The notes beneath the pieces were generated by a model. That model saw only the letters and a list, made by a program, of their open reading frames with translations. It was not told where the DNA came from and did not search any database. From Clostridioides difficile (GTDB lineage Bacteria > Bacillota > Clostridia > Peptostreptococcales > Peptostreptococcaceae), in NCBI GenBank assembly GCA_012955965.1, contig JABBZI010000011.1:62001-126000 (forward strand): a stretch of DNA of 64,000 nucleotides, given 5' to 3'. A program made the position numbers and the translations under genes. Each line of letters opens with the position of its first letter. Within the stretch, counting starts at the first letter, position 1. Of the stretch, positions 9,571 through 16,848 are shown in pieces.

Positions 9571-10279
9571 TCTTATATACCTCCCTCATCTTATCTAGTA
9601 TAGATTTACCTTCTCTTTCTCTTAATTCTTCTGCATTAAACGAAGTTATAATCTTACCTTCATCAAGAATTACAACCTCATCAACTAGACTTTCTATCTC
9701 TACTATTTCATGAGTAGTGATGATAATAGCTTGATTTTCCTCCATATATTGTGCTATTACTCCTATAAACTCTTCCCTCTTAAATAAATCAATTCCTGTA
9801 AATGGTTCATCAAGTAGTATATATTCTGGGTCTTGGCAAAATCCAAGGATTAATTTTACTCTTGCAATGTTTCCTTTTGATAAATTATCGATTATTTCAT
9901 CTTCATCTAATTTAAATATATTCATCATTTCTTTTGACTTTTCTTTATTCCATTTTGAATAAAAAATTTCCATAAATTCAAAAGTTTCTTTTATTGTTGT
10001 ATTACTAAAATGAGATTCTACATCTGGAACAAATGCTAGTTTATTATATATCTTTTCATTTATTTTTTCTCCATCTATACAAATCTCTCCACTATCAATA
10101 TTTATAAGCCCTGCTATTGCTTTTAACAGTGTTGACTTACCGACACCATTTATCCCAAGTAATGCAGTTATTTTACCTTTTTCTATATTAAAGCTTACAT
10201 TCTTTAAAGCATCTATCTTTCTTATTTTAAGACCTTGCATCCTTTTATATGTTTTACTTACATTTTTTATTTCTATCAT
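9563..10279 (-). CDS. ABC transporter ATP-binding protein, YtrB-like
   Basis: ATPase of 238 residues. Walker A GINGVGKS (42-49), signature LSKGN (133-137), Walker B YILLDE (153-158) and switch H190 are present. The signature is LSKGN where LSGGQ is canonical, as in several YtrB/EcsA-like ATPases. GGAGG sits 9 bases before the ATG at 10279. An ATG at 10288 lies immediately against the GGAGG and is a poor start, so I prefer 10279. It is the second gene of the operon and the only ATPase, so it must serve both permeases. Confidence 0.9.
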   Translation of the reverse strand: MIEIKNVSKTYKRMQGLKIRKIDALKNVSFNIEKGKITALLGINGVGKSTLLKAIAGLINIDSGEICIDGEKINEKIYNKLAFVPDVESHFSNTTIKETFEFMEIFYSKWNKEKSKEMMNIFKLDEDEIIDNLSKGNIARVKLILGFCQDPEYILLDEPFTGIDLFKREEFIGVIAQYMEENQAIIITTHEIVEIESLVDEVVILDEGKIITSFNAEELREREGKSILDKMREVYKNE

Positions 10280-10351
10280 ATTTAACATCCTCCATATCTA
10301 ATATGCTTGTATAATAAATTTTCTAAATTAAGTTTTATACTTGTTAAAAGA

Positions 10352-10708
10352 TTAGTACTCTTCTTCTATTATCTTTAAAACTTCCTCTTTAGTAACATTT
10401 ATTGCTTTCATATTGTCTATAAAAACAAATAATGATTCATTTATCAATTCTAACTTTAAGTTTTTTAATATATCTTCATCAACTGTTACACTACTTTGAT
10501 AGTTTTTAAAAGTGTTTATTATATTCATATCTCCCATCTCCTTATATGCTCTTTGAACAGTATTTAGATTTACTTTTAGATTAAGTGCCATTTCTCTTCT
10601 TGATGGTATCGTATCTCCTGGTTTCAACTCTCCTGTTACTATTTGTCTTTTTATATATTTTATTATCTGCAAATAAATGGGCGTTGTATTATCTAGTTCA
10701 AAATTCAT
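10352..10708 (-). CDS. GntR-family transcriptional repressor, YtrA subfamily
   Basis: Short 118-residue DNA-binding protein. The N-terminal 75 residues form the GntR winged helix (PIYLQIIKYIKRQIVTGEL, then SRREMALNLKVNLNTVQRAY as recognition helix). The remaining 40 residues are two helices, the size expected for the YtrA branch, which lacks a large effector domain. It is the first gene of the ABC operon and two palindromes with AGTGTA/TACACT arms lie directly upstream, so autoregulation is likely. YtrA-type repressors are released by cell-wall-active peptides in Bacillus; the inducer here is unknown. Confidence 0.9.
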   Translation of the reverse strand: MNFELDNTTPIYLQIIKYIKRQIVTGELKPGDTIPSRREMALNLKVNLNTVQRAYKEMGDMNIINTFKNYQSSVTVDEDILKNLKLELINESLFVFIDNMKAINVTKEEVLKIIEEEY

Positions 10709-10723
10709 GCTTCCTCCTATTCT

Positions 10724-10747
10724 AGTGTATTAATACGTTAGTACACT
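10724..10747. promoter_or_regulatory. YtrA-type operator 1
   Basis: AGTGTA (10724-10729) and TACACT (10742-10747) separated by 12 bp, with inner TTAAT/GTTAG also nearly symmetrical. It lies 16 bp upstream of the GntR start codon, over the leader of the ABC operon. It has the same arms and spacing as operator 2. Confidence 0.8.
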
Positions 10748-10795
10748 TACTTTAAAAAAATACACCTTTAATTCGTATTTTATTTAATATTCTAT

Positions 10796-10831
10796 TAAGT
10801 GTATTATACGATTAATACACTTAGTTTGTAA
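10796..10831 (-). promoter_or_regulatory. YtrA-type operator 2 overlapping the operon promoter
   Basis: Perfect 11-bp inverted repeat TAAGTGTATTA / TAATACACTTA with a 6-bp centre (10796-10823). The core is again AGTGTA-N12-TACACT. On the minus strand a TATAAT (10803-10808) lies inside it, with a weak TTACAA 17 bp upstream (10826-10831), so repressor bound here would cover the -10 box. The rest of the 357-bp divergent gap up to 11013 shows nothing I can assign. Confidence 0.8.
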
Positions 10832-11013
10832 ATACCTTTTTATAATTTGCACTTTATTTTAATTTATTAAGGCATTGAAAGTAAAGCTTAAATTATAACT
10901 TTACAAAATGGAGCACCAAATGAGAGGATATATATTTTATGTTATGTTAGACTTGAAAACAAGTAAATGAGATAAGATTATATATTATCAACCATTTAAA
11001 AATTTTATATGTA

Positions 11014-11042
11014 TTGACATTCAAAAATCTAGTAAGAATATT
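11014..11042 (+). promoter_or_regulatory. Possible promoter of the GyrI-like/ABC exporter operon
   Basis: TTGACA at 11014-11019 with AATATT 17 bp downstream, ending 24 bp before the start codon. The -35 is perfect, the -10 is poor (AATATT). Confidence 0.4.
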
Positions 11043-11065
11043 AACACATATTAGGAGGTAAACAA

Positions 11066-11524
11066 ATGAGTTATAAAATTGAAATCAAAAATATTGAACC
11101 AGTCATAGCAGCTACTATGCGTTATAATGGACCTATGACTGAAGCAACAAAATATTTTCCAAATGTGTTTAAATCTATAAAAGGAAAATCTAATGGAGCT
11201 CCATTCTTTTGTTATTATAATGTTGACCAAAAAAATGGTGTTGGAGAAATGGAGTTATGTGTTCCAACTTCAGAAACTCCAAATCGTATTGGTATAAATA
11301 TAAAAGAATTTCCTAAGACAAAAGCTTTGTTTTTTACTCACATAGGTGCTTATAGCAATTTACCAAAAACGTATGAAATGATATTTAAATATATTCATGA
11401 AAACAATATAGAAATACAAGCTCCTTGGAGAGAAGTATTTATTAAAGGACCAGGTATGCTGATAAAAGGAAATCCAGATAAATATATTACAGAAATCATA
11501 TTTCCACTTAAAGAGGAGGAATAA
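11066..11524 (+). CDS. GyrI-like small-molecule-binding protein (AraC effector-binding fold)
   Basis: Cytoplasmic 152-residue protein that matches the stand-alone effector-binding domain of the GyrI/SbmC family along its whole length. Typical features are the N-terminal strand IEIKNIEPVIAATMRYNG, the central ELCVPTSETP strand and the HIGAYSNLPKTYEMIFKYI helix. There is no DNA-binding domain. Such domains bind hydrophobic cations and drugs or detoxify them. It is first in a three-gene operon, with the ATPase gene starting 3 bp after it, so it probably binds or senses what the exporter removes. AGGAGG precedes the ATG. Confidence 0.8.
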   Translation: MSYKIEIKNIEPVIAATMRYNGPMTEATKYFPNVFKSIKGKSNGAPFFCYYNVDQKNGVGEMELCVPTSETPNRIGINIKEFPKTKALFFTHIGAYSNLPKTYEMIFKYIHENNIEIQAPWREVFIKGPGMLIKGNPDKYITEIIFPLKEEE

Positions 11525-11527
11525 TAC

Positions 11528-12490
11528 ATGTTAGCAATTGAAATAGACAATTTAGTAAAAGAGTATAAAAACGGTGTGAAAGCTTTAAATGGTCTAAGTT
11601 TTGATGTAAACGCTGGAGAAATTTTTTCTTTACTTGGTCCTAATGGTGCTGGTAAATCTTCTCTTATCAATATTTTGACTACTTTTTACAAACCTACATC
11701 TGGAAATGTAACAATCTTTGGAAAAGATTTAGTAGATAATCCCTCTTGGATACGTACTCAAATTGCTTGTGTAGCACAACAAATCTCTATTGATGAACAC
11801 CTATCTCTTATGGAAAATATGATATTTCAAAGCAAGATGTATAAAGTAGAGCCTCAAATTGCAAAACAAAGAATAGAATCTTTAATTGATAAATTCGAGT
11901 TATCTAATTACTTAAAATATCCTACTTCATCATATTCTGGTGGAGTAAAGCGTAGATTAGACATAGCTATGAATATGGTATCTGCTCCTAAAATTCTATT
12001 TTTGGATGAACCAACTGTAGGTATGGATGTAGATTCAAGAAAATCTATGTGGGATATGTTATTAAAAATTAGAGATGAGTATGGCACAACTATATTTCTA
12101 ACTACTCATTATCTTGAAGAAGCTGAACAATTGAGTGATAATATCTGCATTATGAAGAATGGAAAGGATTTAGCACAGGGAACGCCATCTAGTTTACGTA
12201 GTTACATCAAGCAAAATATATTGCGTATAGTTTTTCATGATATAAAAGATATAAAAAAATATAAAGATGCAATTAAAAACACTGGTTTTGTCAAGTTTAT
12301 GAGTATAAGAGAGAATTCAATCTTTATAAGTGTACACGATAGTAGAATTGCTTTTACTTCAATAAATAAATGGCTTTTAGAGCATGACATAAAATTTGAT
12401 GCAATAGAAATTGTAGAGCCAAGTCTTGAAGATGTTTTTTTGGCACTAACAAGTTCTAAAAAAAGCTCAAAGGAGGAATTGGAATGTTAA
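11528..12490 (+). CDS. ABC-2 exporter ATP-binding protein, DrrA-like
   Basis: ATPase of 320 residues: Walker A GPNGAGKS (37-44), signature YSGGV (136-140), Walker B ILFLDE (156-161), switch H194. About 100 residues follow the ATPase core, ending in EPSLEDVFLALTSS, the C-terminal domain of DrrA/CcmA-type drug exporters. GAGGAGGAATAATAC precedes the ATG. The last codons overlap the permease start by 7 bp. Function as a drug or peptide exporter ATPase is known for the family; the substrate here is open. Confidence 0.9.
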   Translation: MLAIEIDNLVKEYKNGVKALNGLSFDVNAGEIFSLLGPNGAGKSSLINILTTFYKPTSGNVTIFGKDLVDNPSWIRTQIACVAQQISIDEHLSLMENMIFQSKMYKVEPQIAKQRIESLIDKFELSNYLKYPTSSYSGGVKRRLDIAMNMVSAPKILFLDEPTVGMDVDSRKSMWDMLLKIRDEYGTTIFLTTHYLEEAEQLSDNICIMKNGKDLAQGTPSSLRSYIKQNILRIVFHDIKDIKKYKDAIKNTGFVKFMSIRENSIFISVHDSRIAFTSINKWLLEHDIKFDAIEIVEPSLEDVFLALTSSKKSSKEELEC

Positions 12491-13233
12491 ATATCTTATG
12501 GCGTAGTATGAAATGGCGTTTTAAAAATCCAATATCGTTTATAGTTACTATATTACAACCTTTTCTTTGGCTTGTTCTTTATAGCTCTATTGCAAATCAA
12601 ACTATGAATAATATGAATATTGATAATTATACTGCTTTCATACTACCAGGTATTATTATACTAGTTATATTTTCCTCATGTAGTAGTGGGGGTATTATCA
12701 ACTTCATAATGAAGAACAGTGGAAGTTTCTATAGAGTCTTGATTGCCCCTATTAGTAGATACTCAATTGTATTTGGTCAATTACTAGAAGCTATCTTAGT
12801 TTCTTTCTTAGAAGTGACTATTTTATGTGTAGTAAGTATATTCTTCTCAGTAAAGATAGAATCTGGTATTGGAGGAATTATGCTTATGATAGTACTAATA
12901 TTTATGACTGCATTTTTTTTATCAAGTCTAGCATATTCTATAAGTCTATTGTTACCAAATGAAATAATTTATGAAACAATTATGACTGCAATTGTACTTC
13001 CTATTTTCTTTTTAAGCTCAGCTCTTTTCCCTATAGAAAACTTATCTGGAGGATTAAAAATAGCCGTTATGCTCAATCCATTTACTCATATTATTAATGC
13101 TTTACGTAGTTTAATATTTGGTGAGACTATTCTTATTGGAGATATATTACCTGTTATTCTACTATTCTTAATATTATGCTGTGCAAGTTTCTCACTTGCT
13201 ATGTGGAGGCTAAAAAAGGAAATGGTAAGTTAA
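12484..13233 (+). CDS. ABC-2 type exporter permease, DrrB-like
   Basis: Membrane protein of 249 residues with six hydrophobic segments, near residues 18-38, 50-72, 98-122, 130-152, 160-180 and 218-240. The stretch ALFPIENLSGGLKIAVMLNPFTHIINALR fits the conserved last loop of ABC-2 permeases. It overlaps the ATPase gene by 7 bp, and the AAGGAGG ribosome site lies within the end of that gene. It forms the membrane channel of the exporter with the ATPase upstream, presumably as a dimer. Confidence 0.9.
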   Translation: MLNILWRSMKWRFKNPISFIVTILQPFLWLVLYSSIANQTMNNMNIDNYTAFILPGIIILVIFSSCSSGGIINFIMKNSGSFYRVLIAPISRYSIVFGQLLEAILVSFLEVTILCVVSIFFSVKIESGIGGIMLMIVLIFMTAFFLSSLAYSISLLLPNEIIYETIMTAIVLPIFFLSSALFPIENLSGGLKIAVMLNPFTHIINALRSLIFGETILIGDILPVILLFLILCCASFSLAMWRLKKEMVS

Positions 13234-13251
13234 TTTACTAATCTATAATAA

Positions 13252-13286
13252 AAAGTGAACTCTATTATGTAGAGTTCACTTTAGAT
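13252..13286. terminator. Terminator between the exporter permease and PTS IIB genes
   Basis: Perfect 12-bp stem AAAGTGAACTCT / AGAGTTCACTTT with a 7-base loop between convergent genes. The T-run is better on the minus strand (after the PTS gene) than on the plus strand. Confidence 0.8.
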
Positions 13287-13289
13287 GCT

Positions 13290-13592
13290 TTATTTTAATA
13301 TTTCTAAAACTGAATTTAACACAGCGTGTCCATTACAAGTTCCATAGTTCACCATATCTATTACAGATACTGGAGCTCTATCTCCTACTATAGATTTTAC
13401 ATCATCAAACATAAATCTAAGCTGTGGTCCAAGAAGTAAAATATCAAAATTATCAAGTTCTGATTTTATATCTCCTTCTCCAATTGCCCATATTCTACAA
13501 TCTATATTTCTTTTTTTTGCATCTTTCTCCATTTTATTTACCAATAGAGTAGAAGACATACCTCCAACACATACTAACAATATCCTAATCAT
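13290..13592 (-). CDS. Orphan PTS IIB component, lactose/cellobiose type
   Basis: Small 100-residue phosphocarrier of the PTS. The N terminus ILLVCVGGMSSTLLV holds the phosphorylatable Cys8 followed by the GGMSST loop, as in the cellobiose/chitobiose IIB family (CSAGMSTS in the best-known members). The protein would take phosphate from a IIA and give it to sugar bound to a IIC. No IIA or IIC gene lies nearby, so it either serves a permease encoded elsewhere or has become regulatory. The DDVKSIVGDRAPVSVIDMVNYG end fits the IIB fold. Confidence 0.8.
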   Translation of the reverse strand: MIRILLVCVGGMSSTLLVNKMEKDAKKRNIDCRIWAIGEGDIKSELDNFDILLLGPQLRFMFDDVKSIVGDRAPVSVIDMVNYGTCNGHAVLNSVLEILK

Positions 13593-13729
13593 TCATAACT
13601 CCTTTTAATCAAATCTACATATATCTTGATTAAAAAGTATATGTAGAAAAGTTTATCATTTATAACTTTTTAAATTTCACTCTTAAATTATATCAAATTT
13701 TTCCATTTTTTACACTATTAGAACTAATT

Positions 13730-14362
13730 TTATATTTTTAATGTCCACTTTTCCACTTCTTTAGATATATCCTTAGCCTTTAATATTGCAGATATTATAG
13801 CATATCCATCACTGTCTAAGCTCTTAAGTTTATCTACATTGTCTAGTTTTATGCCTCCAATTAGTACAAATGGTATCTCTACTTTTTCTTTAATTTCTTT
13901 GACAGTTTCAAATGAAGCAGATTTTGCATCTAATTTAGTAGATGTTGTAAATATAGACCCTATACCTAAATAATCTGCTCCATCGTTTTTGGCACATATA
14001 GCTTCTTCTAAAGTTCTTGCTGATACTCCTAATATCTTATCATTTCCTATAAGCTTTCTAACTTCTCTCGCATCAATATCACTTTGACCTACATGTACTC
14101 CATCTGCATTACAGATAAGTGCTATATCAACTCTATCATTTACTATAAACTTAACTCCGTATCTTTTAGTTATTTCTCTAAGCCTCATAGCCTTTTTTAA
14201 AAATTCTCTTCCAGGAGCATTTTTTTCTCTAAGTTGTACAGTTGTGATTCCAGAAGCTATTGCATCTTCAATACACTTGTAGAAATCTCTACCCTCAATC
14301 ATTTCAGAGTCAGTTACTAAATACAACTTTAAGTCTTTTTTTAAGTTTTCTTTATCTATCAT
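13730..14362 (-). CDS. thiE: Thiamine-phosphate synthase
   Basis: Joins the thiazole phosphate (HET-P) and HMP-pyrophosphate to make thiamine monophosphate, in the cytoplasm. 210 residues with the ThiE TIM-barrel motifs: TTVQLREKN (pyrophosphate side), VNDRVDIA, DGVHVGQSD, LGVSARTLEEA, DYLGIGSIFTTSTK and VLIGGIK. Length is normal. It is the last gene of the thiD-thiM-thiE operon, 21 bp after thiM, under the TPP riboswitch upstream of thiD. No thiC or thiG lies here, so this operon by itself does salvage rather than full synthesis. Confidence 0.95.
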   Translation of the reverse strand: MIDKENLKKDLKLYLVTDSEMIEGRDFYKCIEDAIASGITTVQLREKNAPGREFLKKAMRLREITKRYGVKFIVNDRVDIALICNADGVHVGQSDIDAREVRKLIGNDKILGVSARTLEEAICAKNDGADYLGIGSIFTTSTKLDAKSASFETVKEIKEKVEIPFVLIGGIKLDNVDKLKSLDSDGYAIISAILKAKDISKEVEKWTLKI

Positions 14363-14383
14363 TTTAAGTCTCCTCTTAAACCC

Positions 14384-15175
14384 TTATTCATTTAAAAATT
14401 CGATATTAGAATTTTTACTTAAAGTCTCTATATTCATTTTATAAATAGTATTCATAAGATTTTCTTTAAATGTTCCTATTGGTGGATTGTTTAGATTTGC
14501 CAACTCTCCACTTAAAGACATTGTAAGAACACCCATTGTAGCTGCTTCTAATGTGTTCTTAGTAACAGCCATAAAACTTGCAATTAAACTAGCAGTCATA
14601 CATCCAGTTCCTGTAACTCCTTTTAATTTATCAGTTCCATTATTTATTTTATATGTATTTTCACCATTTGTTATTATATCTACTTTTCCAGTTGCTACTA
14701 CTATACATTCAAGCTTTTCAGAAACTTTTCTTATTATATCAGTAGAATCTTCTTCCTCGTCAAATGAATCCACACCTTTTCCTCTGACATCAAAACCACC
14801 TATAAACTTTATTTCTGCCATATTCCCCTTAACTACATTAAATTTGATTTCATTTAGAAGTTTACTTGTAAGTTCTGCTCTAGCTTTACTTGCAAATACT
14901 CCAACTGGGTCTAATATAACAGGTTTATTGTACTTATTTGCTGCCTTTCCTGCTAATAAAAATAAATCTAACATATTTGAATTCATTGTTCCTATATTTA
15001 TTACTACAGAATTTGCTATACTTACCATTTCTTCTACTTCTTCATAAGAGAAGCTCATAAGAGGACTTGCTCCTATGGCTAAGGTTACATTAGCACAGTC
15101 ATTTATAGTTACATTATTAGTGTAATGAATTACCAATGGATTTGATTCTTTTACATCTTCAATTAAATTATACAT
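14384..15175 (-). CDS. thiM: Hydroxyethylthiazole kinase
   Basis: Phosphorylates the salvaged thiazole alcohol (HET) with ATP. 263 residues of the ribokinase-like ThiM family: NVTINDCANVTLAIGASPLMS at the N terminus, NKPVILDPVGVFASKAR, VKGNMAEI, and the catalytic GVTGTGCMTASLIASF near residue 190. Middle gene of the thiamine-salvage operon, 23 bp downstream of thiD. It supplies HET-P to ThiE. Confidence 0.95.
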   Translation of the reverse strand: MYNLIEDVKESNPLVIHYTNNVTINDCANVTLAIGASPLMSFSYEEVEEMVSIANSVVINIGTMNSNMLDLFLLAGKAANKYNKPVILDPVGVFASKARAELTSKLLNEIKFNVVKGNMAEIKFIGGFDVRGKGVDSFDEEEDSTDIIRKVSEKLECIVVATGKVDIITNGENTYKINNGTDKLKGVTGTGCMTASLIASFMAVTKNTLEAATMGVLTMSLSGELANLNNPPIGTFKENLMNTIYKMNIETLSKNSNIEFLNE

Positions 15176-15198
15176 AGTCTACCTCCAACAATTTTTTA

Positions 15199-15993
15199 TT
15201 ATTCAAATTTATAAAAATGATGAACTGGTCCTACTCCATGACCTATGTCAAAACTATTTTTTATTGCCTCTGTTATATAGATTTTTCCTAAATTTACTGC
15301 TTCTGTTATTTCATAACCCAAAGCCAAATAAGAGGTTATTGCAGAAGATAATGTACATCCTGTTCCATGTGTATTTTTTTTATCAATTCTTTCACTTTTA
15401 TAAACTTTAAACATGTTTTTACCAACTAAAATATCCACTGCTTCTCCATCTAAATGCCCTCCTTTCATAAGGACAAACTTAGGACCAAGCTGTAGTATTT
15501 CTTTTCCTACTCTATTCATATCATCTATATTATTTATTTTTATTCCTGTGATTTCTTCTGCCTCTGGGATATTTGGTGTAATTATGTATGCAAGTGGCAT
15601 CAAGTATTTAATTAGATTTTCTTTTGCTTCTGGTTTTAATAAATAATATCCACTTTTAGATATCATTACAGGGTCTACTACCAAATATTTTGGATTGTAT
15701 TTCTTTATATTTTCAACTATTTCAAGTATAATCTCAGGACTTGAGACCATTCCTATTTTTACAGCTTTTGGAGGTATATCTTCAAATACTGCCTCTATCT
15801 GTTTTTTTATTATTTCCTTACTTAAATCTTCTACTGCAAAAACCCCTTGAGTGTTTTGTGCTGTTATAGCTGTTATTACACTCATACCATAAGTACCAAT
15901 TGCACTAAAAGTCTTCAAATCAGCTTGAATTCCAGCTCCTCCAGATGAATCTGACCCAGCTATTGTAAGTGTTGGTATTTCATAATTACTCAT
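15199..15993 (-). CDS. thiD: Hydroxymethylpyrimidine (phosphate) kinase
   Basis: Phosphorylates HMP and HMP-P in two steps to the diphosphate used by ThiE. 264 residues of the ribokinase fold. Motifs: TIAGSDSSGGAGIQADLKTF at the N terminus, VDPVMISKSGYYLL, ITPNIPEAEEITG, and KNTHGTGCTLSSAITSYLALG with the catalytic region near residue 213. The ATG at 15993 has AGGAG 8-12 bases upstream. It is the first gene after the TPP riboswitch, 37 bp past the riboswitch terminator. Confidence 0.95.
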   Translation of the reverse strand: MSNYEIPTLTIAGSDSSGGAGIQADLKTFSAIGTYGMSVITAITAQNTQGVFAVEDLSKEIIKKQIEAVFEDIPPKAVKIGMVSSPEIILEIVENIKKYNPKYLVVDPVMISKSGYYLLKPEAKENLIKYLMPLAYIITPNIPEAEEITGIKINNIDDMNRVGKEILQLGPKFVLMKGGHLDGEAVDILVGKNMFKVYKSERIDKKNTHGTGCTLSSAITSYLALGYEITEAVNLGKIYITEAIKNSFDIGHGVGPVHHFYKFE

Positions 15994-16030
15994 TTATTCC
16001 CTCCTAAAGTTTAATTTAAATAACTTAATT

Positions 16031-16063
16031 AAAAAAGCCATACCTACAATAGGTATAGCTTAG
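16031..16063 (-). terminator. Intrinsic terminator of the TPP riboswitch
   Basis: On the minus strand AAGCTATACCT pairs with AGGTATGGCTT and is followed by TTTTTT. It lies between the riboswitch aptamer and thiD, so thiamine pyrophosphate probably stops transcription before the first gene. Confidence 0.9.
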
Positions 16064-16104
16064 AAATCGCATATATCACAAATAATATACACTTAAGTTT
16101 TATA

Positions 16105-16185
16105 CTAAGCTTTCCTACGCTGGTATTATCCAGATCAGGTGTAAGGGTCGGTATTCCTCTCAGCTCTTGGCTCCCCTAGCTACTT
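16105..16185 (-). ncRNA. TPP riboswitch (THI-box) upstream of thiD
   Basis: The minus strand holds the invariant THI-box elements in order: GGGGAGC, CTGAGA, ACCC, ACCTGATCTGGATAA and CCAGCGTAGGAA. Together with the terminator hairpin at 16031-16063 it forms a transcription-terminating riboswitch controlling thiD-thiM-thiE. Confidence 0.97.
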
Positions 16186-16288
16186 TAATTTATTATATTT
16201 ATAACTTCATTATATTACAATAGTATTTATTGTCAAGTTTTTACATCATATACACTTATTATAATGTTATGGTAAAGATTTATGCTAA

Positions 16289-16591
16289 TTATTCTATTTC
16301 TTTTCCAACAATATAATCATCTTTATTATCAATTAAATCTATAAGTGTCTCTGGATTTTTTATTATAGATAATTTTTTGTTTCTAGTTAATTTCTTTATA
16401 TAGCATTCCAATTTCATTGCATTACTTTTTGTGTTGGTTACAAAATAAACTTCTAGTTTTTTAAATCCCTTTGCCCTTGTATATTTTGAATTAATTCCCA
16501 ACTTGTGTTCATTCATTCTTCTAACTATATTACTGGTATATCCAGTATATAGAGAATCATCTTTACATCTTATAATATATGTAAAATACAT
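16289..16591 (-). CDS. GIY-YIG domain protein, UPF0213/YazA type
   Basis: Single-domain GIY-YIG nuclease-like protein of 100 residues, the usual length. FTYIIRCKDDSLYTGYTSNIVRRMNEH matches the YIL-x9-YTG core: Y5 and Y18 with G19, then R26 and H30. K57/E63 near the end stand where the metal-binding acidic residue is expected. The cellular role of these small proteins is not well known; structure-specific DNA cutting is assumed from the domain. It is a single-gene unit. Confidence 0.85.
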   Translation of the reverse strand: MYFTYIIRCKDDSLYTGYTSNIVRRMNEHKLGINSKYTRAKGFKKLEVYFVTNTKSNAMKLECYIKKLTRNKKLSIIKNPETLIDLIDNKDDYIVGKEIE

Positions 16592-16762
16592 TTCAAATCA
16601 CATCCTTATTAAATATATAAACATTATATTATAGAATCGATAAAATGACATGTATTTTATATATGTATAGAATCCATTCTACATAAGCCTAACGCTAAAT
16701 TTTGACATAATAATAACGTATTTATTTTTATAATAAAAAATTCACAAATTATAAAAAATAAA

Positions 16763-16794
16763 ATTTTCAAAAAAATTATAATTTTCAAAAAAAT
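16763..16794 (+). promoter_or_regulatory. Direct repeat of a CodY-like box upstream of the PPEP-like gene
   Basis: ATTTTCAAAAAAAT occurs twice, at 16763-16776 and 16781-16794. With the preceding A each copy gives 13 of 15 matches to the CodY box AATTTTCWGAAAATT, the central G being absent. A TTGACA follows at 16799-16804. The rest of the gap from 16592 shows no other feature. The DNA here is almost pure A and T, so chance similarity must be considered. Confidence 0.35.
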
Positions 16795-16848
16795 AAATTG
16801 ACACATATAAAAAAATTATGATACCCTAATAAAAAGGGGGCAATGATT

